Origin: Bacteroidaceae bacterium
GTDB lineage: Bacteria; Bacteroidota; Bacteroidia; Bacteroidales; Bacteroidaceae
Reading direction: 5' to 3'
Assembly (NCBI GenBank): GCA_024401215.1
Contig: JAKSLL010000031.1
Location: 1 to 36,288 of the forward strand
DNA: 36,288 nt
The translations under genes and the position numbers were made by a program. Positions within the stretch are counted from its first letter, which is position 1, and every line of letters begins with the position of its first letter. This document shows positions 16,277 to 24,083 of this stretch, piece by piece. The notes beneath the pieces are model-generated. The model was not told the origin of the DNA and ran no database searches. It saw only the letters and a program-made list of their open reading frames with translations.

Positions 16277-17856
16277 TTCTGTGCCTCCTTTGCTTTCTTT
16301 GCTTCACGAGCGTGGCGTGCTGCTGTCTGGATGCACTCACGGCGTGGAATGATTACTGAAACTCCGTTGTAGTTGAGTTCCTCACGAATAATGTTTGTAA
16401 TCTCTGGCATATTCTTTGGAAGCGGAACAACCACACGAACATGCTCTGGTTCAACACCAAGACCTATACATATTGCCTCAAACTTGTTTGTGCCTGCACT
16501 ATCCTGACCGCCAGTCATACCTGTTGTCAGGTTGTCAGAGATTACAACGACGATATTACTGTTGTCATTCACAGCATCCAGAAGGCCTGTCATGCCTGAG
16601 TGGGTGAATGTAGAGTCACCTATCACAGCGACAGATGGGAACAAGCCAGCATCGGCAGCACCCTTAGCCATAGTTATTGACGCACCCATGTCAACGCATG
16701 ATGACAAAGCCTTGAATGGTGGAAGAGCTCCAAGTGTGTAGCATCCTATATCGCCAAAGATACGATAGTCAGGATATTCAGCAAGCACCTGATTGAGTGC
16801 TGTATATACATCTCTGTGGCCACATCCCTGGCAGAGCTGCGGAGGACGAGCGGCAAGATTCTTTGCAGCGTCGTAAACTGGTCCTGCAGACTTACCGAGA
16901 GCCACTGCCACACAGTCAGGAGTGAGTTCGCCTGTGCGTGGAAGATCGCCAGTGAGGCGTCCCTTGACAGGATATCCTGTGCCAAAGAGCTTCTTCACAT
17001 CCTCCTCAACAACAGGCTGCCCATCCTCAACCACGAGAATAGCGTCATTCTCCTCAGCAAGCTGTTTGATGGCTTTCTCTGGAAGCGGATATTGTGACAC
17101 CTTGAGGATATTTGTCTCGTCGCCAACAGCCTCCTTCACATAATTATAACCTATACCGCAGGCGATGATGCCGAGTTTGCCGCCACCCTTCTCAACCTTA
17201 TTGAAGACAGACTTCTCTGCGCTCTCCTCCATCAATGGCTGCTTCTCGAGAAGTTCAGCATAACGTTTTCTTGCAATGCCAGGAAGGAGCACCCAGCGCT
17301 CGGTGCTGACATTGAGAGCGTTCTCAGCTTTCTGCTCGCTGATTTCTACAGCAGCACGGCTGTGTGCCAATCGTGTCACAACGCGAAGAAGCACAGGCTC
17401 CTTGATTGCCTCTGAATACTCGAATGCCACCGCCATCATATCGTAAGCCTCCTGCTGGTTGCTTGGCTCGAATATAGGAATCATGGCGAATTTGCCATAG
17501 AAACGGCTGTCTTGCTCATTCTGTGAAGAATGCATAGAAGGGTCATCAGCGGCAAGCACAACAAGTCCGCCATTCACACCTGTTATTGCACTGTTCACAA
17601 AAGCATCAGCACACACATTCATACCTACATGCTTCATGCAGACAAGCGCACGCTTGCCGGCAAAAGACATGCCAAGAGCAGCCTCCATGGCTGTCTTCTC
17701 ATTTGTACACCAACGGCTACGCACATGCTTAGCGTTGGTTTGAATAAACTCTGTAATTTCGGTTGAAGGCGTACCTGGGTAAGCATAAACGCCTGAAAGA
17801 CCTGCGTTTATTGCACCAAGAGCTATTGCCTCGTCACCAAGTAATAATTTCTTCAT
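16273..17856 (-). CDS. iorA: Indolepyruvate:ferredoxin oxidoreductase, alpha subunit (no ferredoxin domain)
   Basis: The protein is 527 residues. The N-terminal pyrimidine-binding domain holds YAYPGTPSTEITEF and ALVCMKHVGMNVCADAF. After a linker domain comes the thiamine-diphosphate domain with CQGCGHRDVY, GDIGCYTLGALPPF and GDSTFTHSGMTGLLDAVNDN (GDS...N cofactor motif). Archaeal IorA proteins continue with a C-terminal two-[4Fe-4S] ferredoxin module; this one stops at IIPRRECIQTAARHAREAKK, right where that module would begin, and overlaps iorB. Electron transfer must therefore use the remaining cysteines or a separate ferredoxin. It carries no sign of a frameshift. It is the first of the tightly packed iorAB-paaK group. 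Confidence 0.92.
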   Translation of the reverse strand: MKKLLLGDEAIALGAINAGLSGVYAYPGTPSTEITEFIQTNAKHVRSRWCTNEKTAMEAALGMSFAGKRALVCMKHVGMNVCADAFVNSAITGVNGGLVVLAADDPSMHSSQNEQDSRFYGKFAMIPIFEPSNQQEAYDMMAVAFEYSEAIKEPVLLRVVTRLAHSRAAVEISEQKAENALNVSTERWVLLPGIARKRYAELLEKQPLMEESAEKSVFNKVEKGGGKLGIIACGIGYNYVKEAVGDETNILKVSQYPLPEKAIKQLAEENDAILVVEDGQPVVEEDVKKLFGTGYPVKGRLTGDLPRTGELTPDCVAVALGKSAGPVYDAAKNLAARPPQLCQGCGHRDVYTALNQVLAEYPDYRIFGDIGCYTLGALPPFKALSSCVDMGASITMAKGAADAGLFPSVAVIGDSTFTHSGMTGLLDAVNDNSNIVVVISDNLTTGMTGGQDSAGTNKFEAICIGLGVEPEHVRVVVPLPKNMPEITNIIREELNYNGVSVIIPRRECIQTAARHAREAKKAKEAQK

Positions 17857-17895
17857 CTATTTCTTGAAGTTATTTTGATTGTTATTTATTGATTG

Positions 17896-17903
17896 CAAAG
17901 ATA
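17896..17903 (-). promoter_or_regulatory. Possible internal promoter before iorA
   Basis: CAAAGATA reads TATCTTTG on the minus strand, a good -7 box about 40 bp before the iorA ATG. No -33 TTTG at the usual spacing. Confidence 0.35.
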
Positions 17904-17918
17904 AAGATTATTTATGAA

Positions 17919-19445
17919 TTACTTCTTATAGCATTCAAAAATTTTATCCACATATTCGGCATTCATCTTCTTGCTGATAAGACTTACTACAGCAACAACA
18001 ACAAATCCGCCAAGCATAGCTATCGCGCCGCAATTTATAGGATTTATTGGATTGCCGAGCATCATATTAACAACCGTAAGACCTACGCCCCACACAAAAC
18101 ATGCCCACACGCTGCTTGTTGTCACGCCCTTCCAGTAAAGGCCGAGCATGAATGGAGCGAGGAATGCCCCTGCCAATGCACCCCATGATATTCCCATGAG
18201 CTGGGCTATGAATGTTGGCGGGTTCAAAGCTATCAACAGAGAGATTGCAATAAAGAATACGATGAGAAGTCGCATGATGATGACTTTCCTCTTTTCTATG
18301 TTGCCCTTCACCGTGTCGTCAAGTTCACCTTCCTTAACCTCATCTCCGCTTGCTTTCTTCTCACGATAGATAAGGTCAAGAGTCATGGTTGATGATGACG
18401 TGAGCACCAAACTGGCAAGGGTACTCATCGAAGCAGAAAGCACCAGCAGCACAACTAAGCCAATAAGCGCGTCATCGAGAGTGACAAGCATTGACGGTAT
18501 GATGCTGTCGAATGCCAGCCTACCATCAGGCAGAGTGGCAGGAGTGTCGAACAGACGACCGAAACCACCAAGGAAATAACATCCGCCAGCTACGATAAGA
18601 GCAAATACAGTAGATATTATTGTGCCTCGCTTGATTGCTGACTCATCTGTTATGCTGTAGAACTTGCCCACCATCTGAGGAAGGCCCCAAGTACCAAGCG
18701 AAGTAAGTATCACCACACCAAGAAGGTTAAGCGGATCAGGTCCGAACAACTCCGCAAACATACCGTTCTGAGCGGGATTGTCATCGGACGGCAAAGCAGC
18801 AAGCTTGTCAACAGCAGCTGTCAATCCGCCTTGTGAGTTAAGTACAGCGGCGATGACCATAACAATGCCGAAAAGCATTATTATTCCCTGAATGAAATCG
18901 TTTATAGCTGTTGCCTTGTAACCTCCAAGAATCACATAAACAGCCGTAAGCACAGCCATGATTATCACGCAGTATTCGTATGGTATGCCAAAGCCCATCT
19001 CAAAAAGCGTGCTTATTCCCTTATACACACCTGCTGTGTAAGGAATAAGGAATATGAATGCAATGATGCTTGCCACAACACGCAATCCCTGGCTTCTGAA
19101 TCTCGTGCCGAAAAAGTCTGGCATCGTGCGGCTGTTGATGTGCTGTGTCATCTGCTTTGTCTTCTTTCCCAGCACAAGCCACGCAAAGAGCGAGCCTATC
19201 ACAGCGTTGCCGATACCTATCCATGTGCTTGAAATACCATATTTCCATCCAAACTGACCTGCGTAGCCTACAAATACTACCGCAGAAAAATAACTTGTTC
19301 CATAAGCGAAAGCTGTAAGCCAGCCGCCCACCGAACGACCGCCAAGCACAAAGCCATCCACCGAATTGGCTTGCTTGCGAGAGTATATTCCCACTCCAAT
19401 CATTATGATGAGGAATATAACTGTAAGAATTATCTTGATTACCAT
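17919..19445 (-). CDS. Sodium:solute symporter (SSS family)
   Basis: A 508-residue inner-membrane protein with about 13 hydrophobic helices, typical for the SSS family. Family features include FVLGGRSVGGWLTAFAYGTSYFSAVVFVGYAGQFG near the N-terminus, NSRTMPDFFGTRF, and GGYKATAINDFIQG in the middle. It uses the sodium gradient to import a small organic solute. It lies between a porin and iorA, 62 bp before iorA, so import of an aryl acid or aromatic amino acid is the best contextual guess; the sequence alone does not define the substrate, and pantothenate- or proline-type transport is also possible. Confidence 0.85.
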   Translation of the reverse strand: MVIKIILTVIFLIIMIGVGIYSRKQANSVDGFVLGGRSVGGWLTAFAYGTSYFSAVVFVGYAGQFGWKYGISSTWIGIGNAVIGSLFAWLVLGKKTKQMTQHINSRTMPDFFGTRFRSQGLRVVASIIAFIFLIPYTAGVYKGISTLFEMGFGIPYEYCVIIMAVLTAVYVILGGYKATAINDFIQGIIMLFGIVMVIAAVLNSQGGLTAAVDKLAALPSDDNPAQNGMFAELFGPDPLNLLGVVILTSLGTWGLPQMVGKFYSITDESAIKRGTIISTVFALIVAGGCYFLGGFGRLFDTPATLPDGRLAFDSIIPSMLVTLDDALIGLVVLLVLSASMSTLASLVLTSSSTMTLDLIYREKKASGDEVKEGELDDTVKGNIEKRKVIIMRLLIVFFIAISLLIALNPPTFIAQLMGISWGALAGAFLAPFMLGLYWKGVTTSSVWACFVWGVGLTVVNMMLGNPINPINCGAIAMLGGFVVVAVVSLISKKMNAEYVDKIFECYKK

Positions 19446-19505
19446 TCTGTTTTTACTATAAAAAAGATTTGTATGAACAGTTGCTCAAAAAAACATGAGC
19501 ACCCC

Positions 19506-20675
19506 TTAATTAAATCTCACCTGCATCTGACACATTATACCATGATTAGCACCATGATGGAACTCTCCTCCTGCCACCCATGCGTTCTTGTAAATATACT
19601 GCACCTGAAAACGGCATTTGTCGTAGAACCAGTATTGGAATCCGCCAACAGCCTTGTGCTGATCCATGTGGAGAGACTTATTGAAATTGAAGAAGTCGTA
19701 ACTTGCCACAAAATCGAGATTTGGAGCAAGATTCACGCTGCCAGTCATATAAGCACCTCTACTTATTGCCTTGCCATCCTTGCCTTCAAGGTATTCGCCA
19801 TGCATATTGAATGGTTTGGATTTGTAGTCAAAACCTACTGAATAACGGTTACGCTCATAATTCTGCCCTATCTGGATTTCAGGGTTGTAAACCGATGCTG
19901 CAACAGCATTACCACGACCAAGCTGTCCTGTTGCAACTATATTAAGCCCCTTTGCCGGACGCATCTCCAGTCTTCCAATGATATCCTTCTGATTGTTTCT
20001 GTCTTTTCTGTTTATGCCTTGTCCATTCATGAGCTGAAGTTCATAACGGAGGAACTTGTCATTCGTCTCACCATACAACGACATACCGAGGTCACGACCA
20101 TATTGCACTCCAAACAGAGGGTCGCTGCCACATCCTGTGAGATAGGTGACACCTTCTGAATACACATCTATTGTTTCCATAGATGTTGGCGAAAGAGGAT
20201 TCTCAAAAGTGCAACAATTCTTAAACTGACCGAGTCTGACAGTAAGAGCATTATTGTTTGTCACACGGTAATCTGTATAATACTCTTGAACCACACTTGA
20301 GAAATCATGCATGAAAAGGAAAGACCATCGGTCTGTTATCTGAGCATTAGCCCAAAACAGCACACGCTTAATCTCGAAGCTGTTCACATTCTCGCCATCT
20401 TTATTATTATAGAAATATCCTCCCTGCGCATATCCATGAAGTTTGATACGCTGGTCTAAGCCCTTAAGCAGATCATCCATAGCGCCATTGCCAGATTGAA
20501 GGCAATTAGGCACACTCAAGCAATTCGGGCTTTCTTCATTCGCGCCATCGACAGTCACCGACGCATCAGTAGGCAGACTCTCATTGGCTAACTCCTGCGA
20601 CATTTCTGCTCTGGCTTGCAACGGCAAAAGCCCAGCAAGTACGGCACAAACTGCCGCAATCTTCTTTTTATTCAT
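19506..20675 (-). CDS. Outer-membrane porin, phosphate-selective porin O/P-like
   Basis: The protein is 389 residues with a signal peptide ending near LPLQARA. After an unusual Ser/Asn/Cys-containing spacer (about residues 24-70) the rest is amphipathic beta-strand, beginning RIKLHGYAQGGYFYNN and ending in the C-terminal aromatic signature MCQMQVRFN. OprO/OprP-type features include IKRVLFWANAQITDRWSF and VRLGQFKNCCTFENPLSP. It is the promoter-proximal gene of the aryl-acid cluster, 60 bp before the symporter, so it probably provides the outer-membrane entry for the same anionic substrate. A CC pair and several other cysteines are uncommon for a porin. Confidence 0.8.
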   Translation of the reverse strand: MNKKKIAAVCAVLAGLLPLQARAEMSQELANESLPTDASVTVDGANEESPNCLSVPNCLQSGNGAMDDLLKGLDQRIKLHGYAQGGYFYNNKDGENVNSFEIKRVLFWANAQITDRWSFLFMHDFSSVVQEYYTDYRVTNNNALTVRLGQFKNCCTFENPLSPTSMETIDVYSEGVTYLTGCGSDPLFGVQYGRDLGMSLYGETNDKFLRYELQLMNGQGINRKDRNNQKDIIGRLEMRPAKGLNIVATGQLGRGNAVAASVYNPEIQIGQNYERNRYSVGFDYKSKPFNMHGEYLEGKDGKAISRGAYMTGSVNLAPNLDFVASYDFFNFNKSLHMDQHKAVGGFQYWFYDKCRFQVQYIYKNAWVAGGEFHHGANHGIMCQMQVRFN

Positions 20676-20760
20676 TACTATTAGATTTGATTAGATAATT
20701 TAAATTGTTGATATTAGTGAATTCTCAGTAAAGATTGTAACATTACTTTCAAAAAGCAAA

Positions 20761-20768
20761 CAAATGTA
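20761..20768 (-). promoter_or_regulatory. Possible -7 box upstream of the porin gene
   Basis: CAAATGTA reads TACATTTG on the minus strand, about 86 bp before the porin start. The -33 element is unclear; CAAA repeats occur nearby. Apart from this and the two terminators, the gap 20676-20986 is AT-rich and without a gene. Confidence 0.35.
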
Positions 20769-20898
20769 GTAAAAAAACAAACAAATAGAAATCATCATTC
20801 AAATTAATATCAAAATCATTCTAATATATGACAGCATTATGATTTGAATTAAGCATTTTCGTGTCATTTATGATGAGTAGGTGTCGGTTTTCACCTGA

Positions 20899-20938
20899 CA
20901 AAAAAAGTAGGTGTCCATCATTCATTGAACACCCACTT
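20899..20938 (-). terminator. Fructan-locus terminator 2
   Basis: On the minus strand AAGTGGGTGT (20938-20929) pairs with ACACCTACTT (20914-20905) with one G-T pair, followed by a T-run. It is the second of two tandem hairpins after the fructokinase gene. Confidence 0.8.
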
Positions 20939-20956
20939 AAACACAAAAAACTTATG

Positions 20957-20982
20957 AAAAATCACCTGCTACAATAAGCAGG
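20957..20982 (-). terminator. Fructan-locus terminator 1
   Basis: CCTGCT and AGCAGG form a stem with a six-base loop (20965-20982), followed on the minus strand by TGATTTTTC. It starts just 5 bp after the fructokinase stop. Confidence 0.6.
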
Positions 20983-20986
20983 GGCA

Positions 20987-21970
20987 TTACTTCAATTCAT
21001 CAGGGATTGTTGGCATGGCTCCATGCTGTGTACAAACAAAAGCAGACACACGAACTGCAGTCTCATGAGCGTCCTTCAAAGACTTTCCATTGAGGATACA
21101 TGCAACAAAAGTTGCTGTGAATGAATCGCCTGCGCCCACAGTATCAGCGACAGTAACTTTCGGAGTACCCTCGAAGTTCATCTCATCGGCTGTTATTACA
21201 TAAGAGCCATAAGCACCACAGGTAAGGACAACCATCTCAAGGTTGTAGATGCGAATGAGGTCATGAATCTGATCCTCAAAATCTACTGGCTGAAGAAGCT
21301 TCTCGCTCTCATTCTTTGCATTGTTGATATCGCGAATCTCGCCAAGGTCAAGCATCTTTGCGACCTTAACAACCTCTTCATCATTTATTTTCAACACATT
21401 GCAACGTTCGAGAGACTCCTCGATAATCTCTTTTGAATACCAATTCTGACGGAGATTGATATCAAACACTCGAAGAGTGCCAAGCGTAGGCATCGAATCG
21501 AGGAACTTCTGGATTGTGCCGCGAGAAACAGCTGTTCTCTGAGCAAGTGAGCCAAAACATACGGCACGAGTGTTCTTTGCTATCTCCTCGATGGCAGGAG
21601 TCCAAGGTATGTTATCGTATGCCACACCAAGGCAGATGTCATACTGTGGTATTCCGTTGCCCGACAATGTTACCTGCACTGTGCCTGTAGGATATCCCAC
21701 CTTCTCAAGATGAAACGCCCCTTCAAGAGAGCAGCATTGATAATTATCAATTTCGGTTCGCCTTGCGCATGGTTTAGCAACAGAATGCTCCTTTAGCTGA
21801 CGCACAACCTCACGACCATCTTCGTCATCACCTATCGCTGATATAGCAATACCATTAAGACCGAACTGACTCACATGGTAGGCAAAGTTAGCAGGTGCAC
21901 CACCAAGTTTTTTTCCTTCTGGGAGACAATCAAAAAGCACTTCTCCAATTCCAACTATGTAGTTATTCAT
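20987..21970 (-). CDS. PfkB-family fructokinase
   Basis: A 327-residue cytoplasmic sugar kinase. The ATG at 21970 gives MNNYIVGIGEVLFDCLPEG, the standard fructokinase start, followed by the substrate motif KLGGAPANFAYH. The PfkB C-terminal signature with anion hole and catalytic Asp is VTVADTVGAGDSFTATFV (about residues 270-287). It phosphorylates fructose released by the two GH32 enzymes upstream and delivers it to glycolysis. It is the last gene of the fructan locus and is closed by two terminators. Gap to the preceding GH32 gene is 107 bp. Confidence 0.92.
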   Translation of the reverse strand: MNNYIVGIGEVLFDCLPEGKKLGGAPANFAYHVSQFGLNGIAISAIGDDEDGREVVRQLKEHSVAKPCARRTEIDNYQCCSLEGAFHLEKVGYPTGTVQVTLSGNGIPQYDICLGVAYDNIPWTPAIEEIAKNTRAVCFGSLAQRTAVSRGTIQKFLDSMPTLGTLRVFDINLRQNWYSKEIIEESLERCNVLKINDEEVVKVAKMLDLGEIRDINNAKNESEKLLQPVDFEDQIHDLIRIYNLEMVVLTCGAYGSYVITADEMNFEGTPKVTVADTVGAGDSFTATFVACILNGKSLKDAHETAVRVSAFVCTQHGAMPTIPDELK

Positions 21971-22077
21971 GTTATATAGTCCCACTACCCTTGCAGATGC
22001 TAAAAAACGGAGCTGTAGGGCTGCCATCTTATATTGTGGGATATAATGGCAATTTATGGGTTAGTGTTTCGTATATT

Positions 22078-23757
22078 CTATTTCATTATTGTCAAAGGAC
22101 TTTTTGGGAAGACAAGGTTGGTAAGCACAACCTCGCCATTATTGCCAAACACCTCGACAGAAGAATTGTCAATAAAGATACGGATAGATGTCAACTTACG
22201 ATGCACGGGTGCTGTTGTCTTTGTCGCAAAGTTCTGGCTGAAATCTGTTTGTCCACACTTGCTCCTATCGAAAGTGAGCGTCATAGCCTTTTGGTCATAT
22301 ATGATGACAGCCTCATCTCCCTCAGCATTAGAAAGCTTTATTGTACAAGAGCCCTTCACCTTGACTGTCTTGTCAAGTCCCGCATTATTATATTCTGGTG
22401 CTGGACGCGAACCAAGGAAATAGTCCTTGCCCACCTTATATAGATATGCATCGCGAACTATCGAGTTGGAGCTGCGATACTGCATTGTAGGCACATCATT
22501 TGCATACTCCCAGTTACTCATCCACGCAATCATCGGATGTCGGCCATCAGGAGCGTTAGAGAAAGACACCGTTGCATAGTGATCCTTGCCATAGTCCTGC
22601 CAAAGAGCATTGCCATTCTGATAACGGGCCTCATCGTCAACGGTGAACTTATGACCGTCAAAATCTCCGACAAAATACTGAGTGGCTGAACCACCAAATA
22701 TGAAACCAGGATTGATATTTCCAATAAGCACCCACTTGCTCTCCTTCGAACCTTCAACAGGTAGCTTCATGAGGTCTGGACATTCCCACACACCACCATG
22801 ACAACCTAAGTTTAGTCCAAAACGTGACTCTTCGTGCCAATCTTTGAGATTAGGAGAGGAGTATATGCGCATCTCCTGCCCTGCTGACATGATGAGGTTC
22901 CACGCCTTTATGTCTTCGTTCCAGAACATATTAGGGTCACGGAAATCAGCAATATCTGCAGTAAGGATCGGATTACCTTCATATTTTTTAAAAGTATGCC
23001 CTCCATCTGTGCTGTATGCAAGTGACTGAAACTGTATGTCACCTCTTGGTGTTGCAGTAGCAGAAGTGTAGAGAGCAATGACTGCCCCCTTTCCGAAACC
23101 AGCTGTGCCATCTTTATCAACAACACACGATCCAGAAAAGATGGTTCCATGTGCATCGGGTGCCAAAGCTATAGGTTCATGCTTCCAGTTAATGAGGTCT
23201 GTAGATGTAGAATGTCCCCAATTCATGTTTCCCCACATAGAGCCGTATGGGTTATACTGATAGAAGAGATGCCATACGCCATCAAGGTAGAACATGCCAT
23301 TAGGGTCGTTCATCCAAGCATATTCAGGGGTGTGGTGGAAGGCAGGACGGAATTTTTCCTTGTTGGAAGAGTCGAAGGTGTCAGAGAGGCGTATGTCTTT
23401 GAGCCTTACGTCAGCGCCCACACCACCACGATTGCTGCGGTCAATATTGAGAGTAGCAGAAAGCACAAGTTCTTTCCCTCTGAACTCATCGAGGAGGAAA
23501 GGGACATAGTAGTCCACCTTATTCTGCGCAAGGCGTACATTGATTGTGCGCTGTAAATCGTTGTTCGCAATGACGCGGATATTTGCCTCAGGAGCCTTGT
23601 CTTCGATAGGAAGCAACAGGTATTTACTCTGTTCGGAAGCAGCAACACGAATATTGCAGTTGTCATGCGCAAGACGTTCAATCTTCATCTGCGCACTGGC
23701 TGATGTGGCAAACAATGTTGACAAGAGTAGGCCGAAGGTAAGAGTTTTGGTTGTCAT
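22078..23757 (-). CDS. GH32 exo-fructanase / levanase-like, with DUF4980-type N-terminus
   Basis: A 559-residue secreted protein (signal peptide ending SASA). An N-terminal beta domain of about 100 residues, of the DUF4980 type found in Bacteroidota GH32 enzymes, precedes the five-bladed propeller. Catalytic triad residues are intact: nucleophile D151 in WMNDPNG, transition-state stabiliser D274 in FRDPNMFW, acid/base E325 in WECPDLM. A C-terminal beta-sandwich ends with IRIFIDNSSVEVFGNNGE. It should release fructose from fructan chains or sucrose in the periplasm, feeding the importer and fructokinase. Exo action is inferred from this architecture. Confidence 0.92.
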   Translation of the reverse strand: MTTKTLTFGLLLSTLFATSASAQMKIERLAHDNCNIRVAASEQSKYLLLPIEDKAPEANIRVIANNDLQRTINVRLAQNKVDYYVPFLLDEFRGKELVLSATLNIDRSNRGGVGADVRLKDIRLSDTFDSSNKEKFRPAFHHTPEYAWMNDPNGMFYLDGVWHLFYQYNPYGSMWGNMNWGHSTSTDLINWKHEPIALAPDAHGTIFSGSCVVDKDGTAGFGKGAVIALYTSATATPRGDIQFQSLAYSTDGGHTFKKYEGNPILTADIADFRDPNMFWNEDIKAWNLIMSAGQEMRIYSSPNLKDWHEESRFGLNLGCHGGVWECPDLMKLPVEGSKESKWVLIGNINPGFIFGGSATQYFVGDFDGHKFTVDDEARYQNGNALWQDYGKDHYATVSFSNAPDGRHPMIAWMSNWEYANDVPTMQYRSSNSIVRDAYLYKVGKDYFLGSRPAPEYNNAGLDKTVKVKGSCTIKLSNAEGDEAVIIYDQKAMTLTFDRSKCGQTDFSQNFATKTTAPVHRKLTSIRIFIDNSSVEVFGNNGEVVLTNLVFPKSPLTIMK

Positions 23758-24018
23758 ATATATAATTGTTATTTTTTGTTATTTATATTCTACATATAAA
23801 GCAAACCTGCCGGAGTGCTAAAGTCATCCTTTGAACAATCTTTTACCTGACAAAAAACTAATAAATATAAAGTAAGAAATGTTACAAAACCTAAATCTAA
23901 CCTAACTAATATGAATAATCCTAACCAATATTATGAAAAAAACGAACAGCATCGCCTTGCCACTCTTTTTGTTTTTGATTCTATTGCAAATTTATGCTGA
24001 ATCTATGATTTAGAATGT

Positions 24019-24066
24019 AAAAAATGTTTCATTGTCAACGAAAATCGTTGCATTGAAACATTTTTT
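24019..24066. terminator. Large hairpin downstream of the second GH32 gene
   Basis: A 13-bp arm (24019-24031 with 24054-24066) and an inner CAACGA/TCGTTG stem form a long hairpin with T-runs in both directions, 18 bp after the upstream GH32 stop. The arms contain the AAAAATGTTTCATT motif also found upstream of susC and the sugar importer, so it may also be a regulatory site for the downstream GH32 gene. The rest of the gap 23758-24018 shows no gene. Confidence 0.65.
24020..24033 (+). promoter_or_regulatory. Shared 14-bp motif, site 2a
   Basis: AAAAATGTTTCATT, identical to the minus-strand copies at 32379-32392 and 35510-35523. A mirrored version with one mismatch is at 24065-24052. Confidence 0.45.
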
Positions 24067-24083
24067 ATCATTTTGAAACAGAC

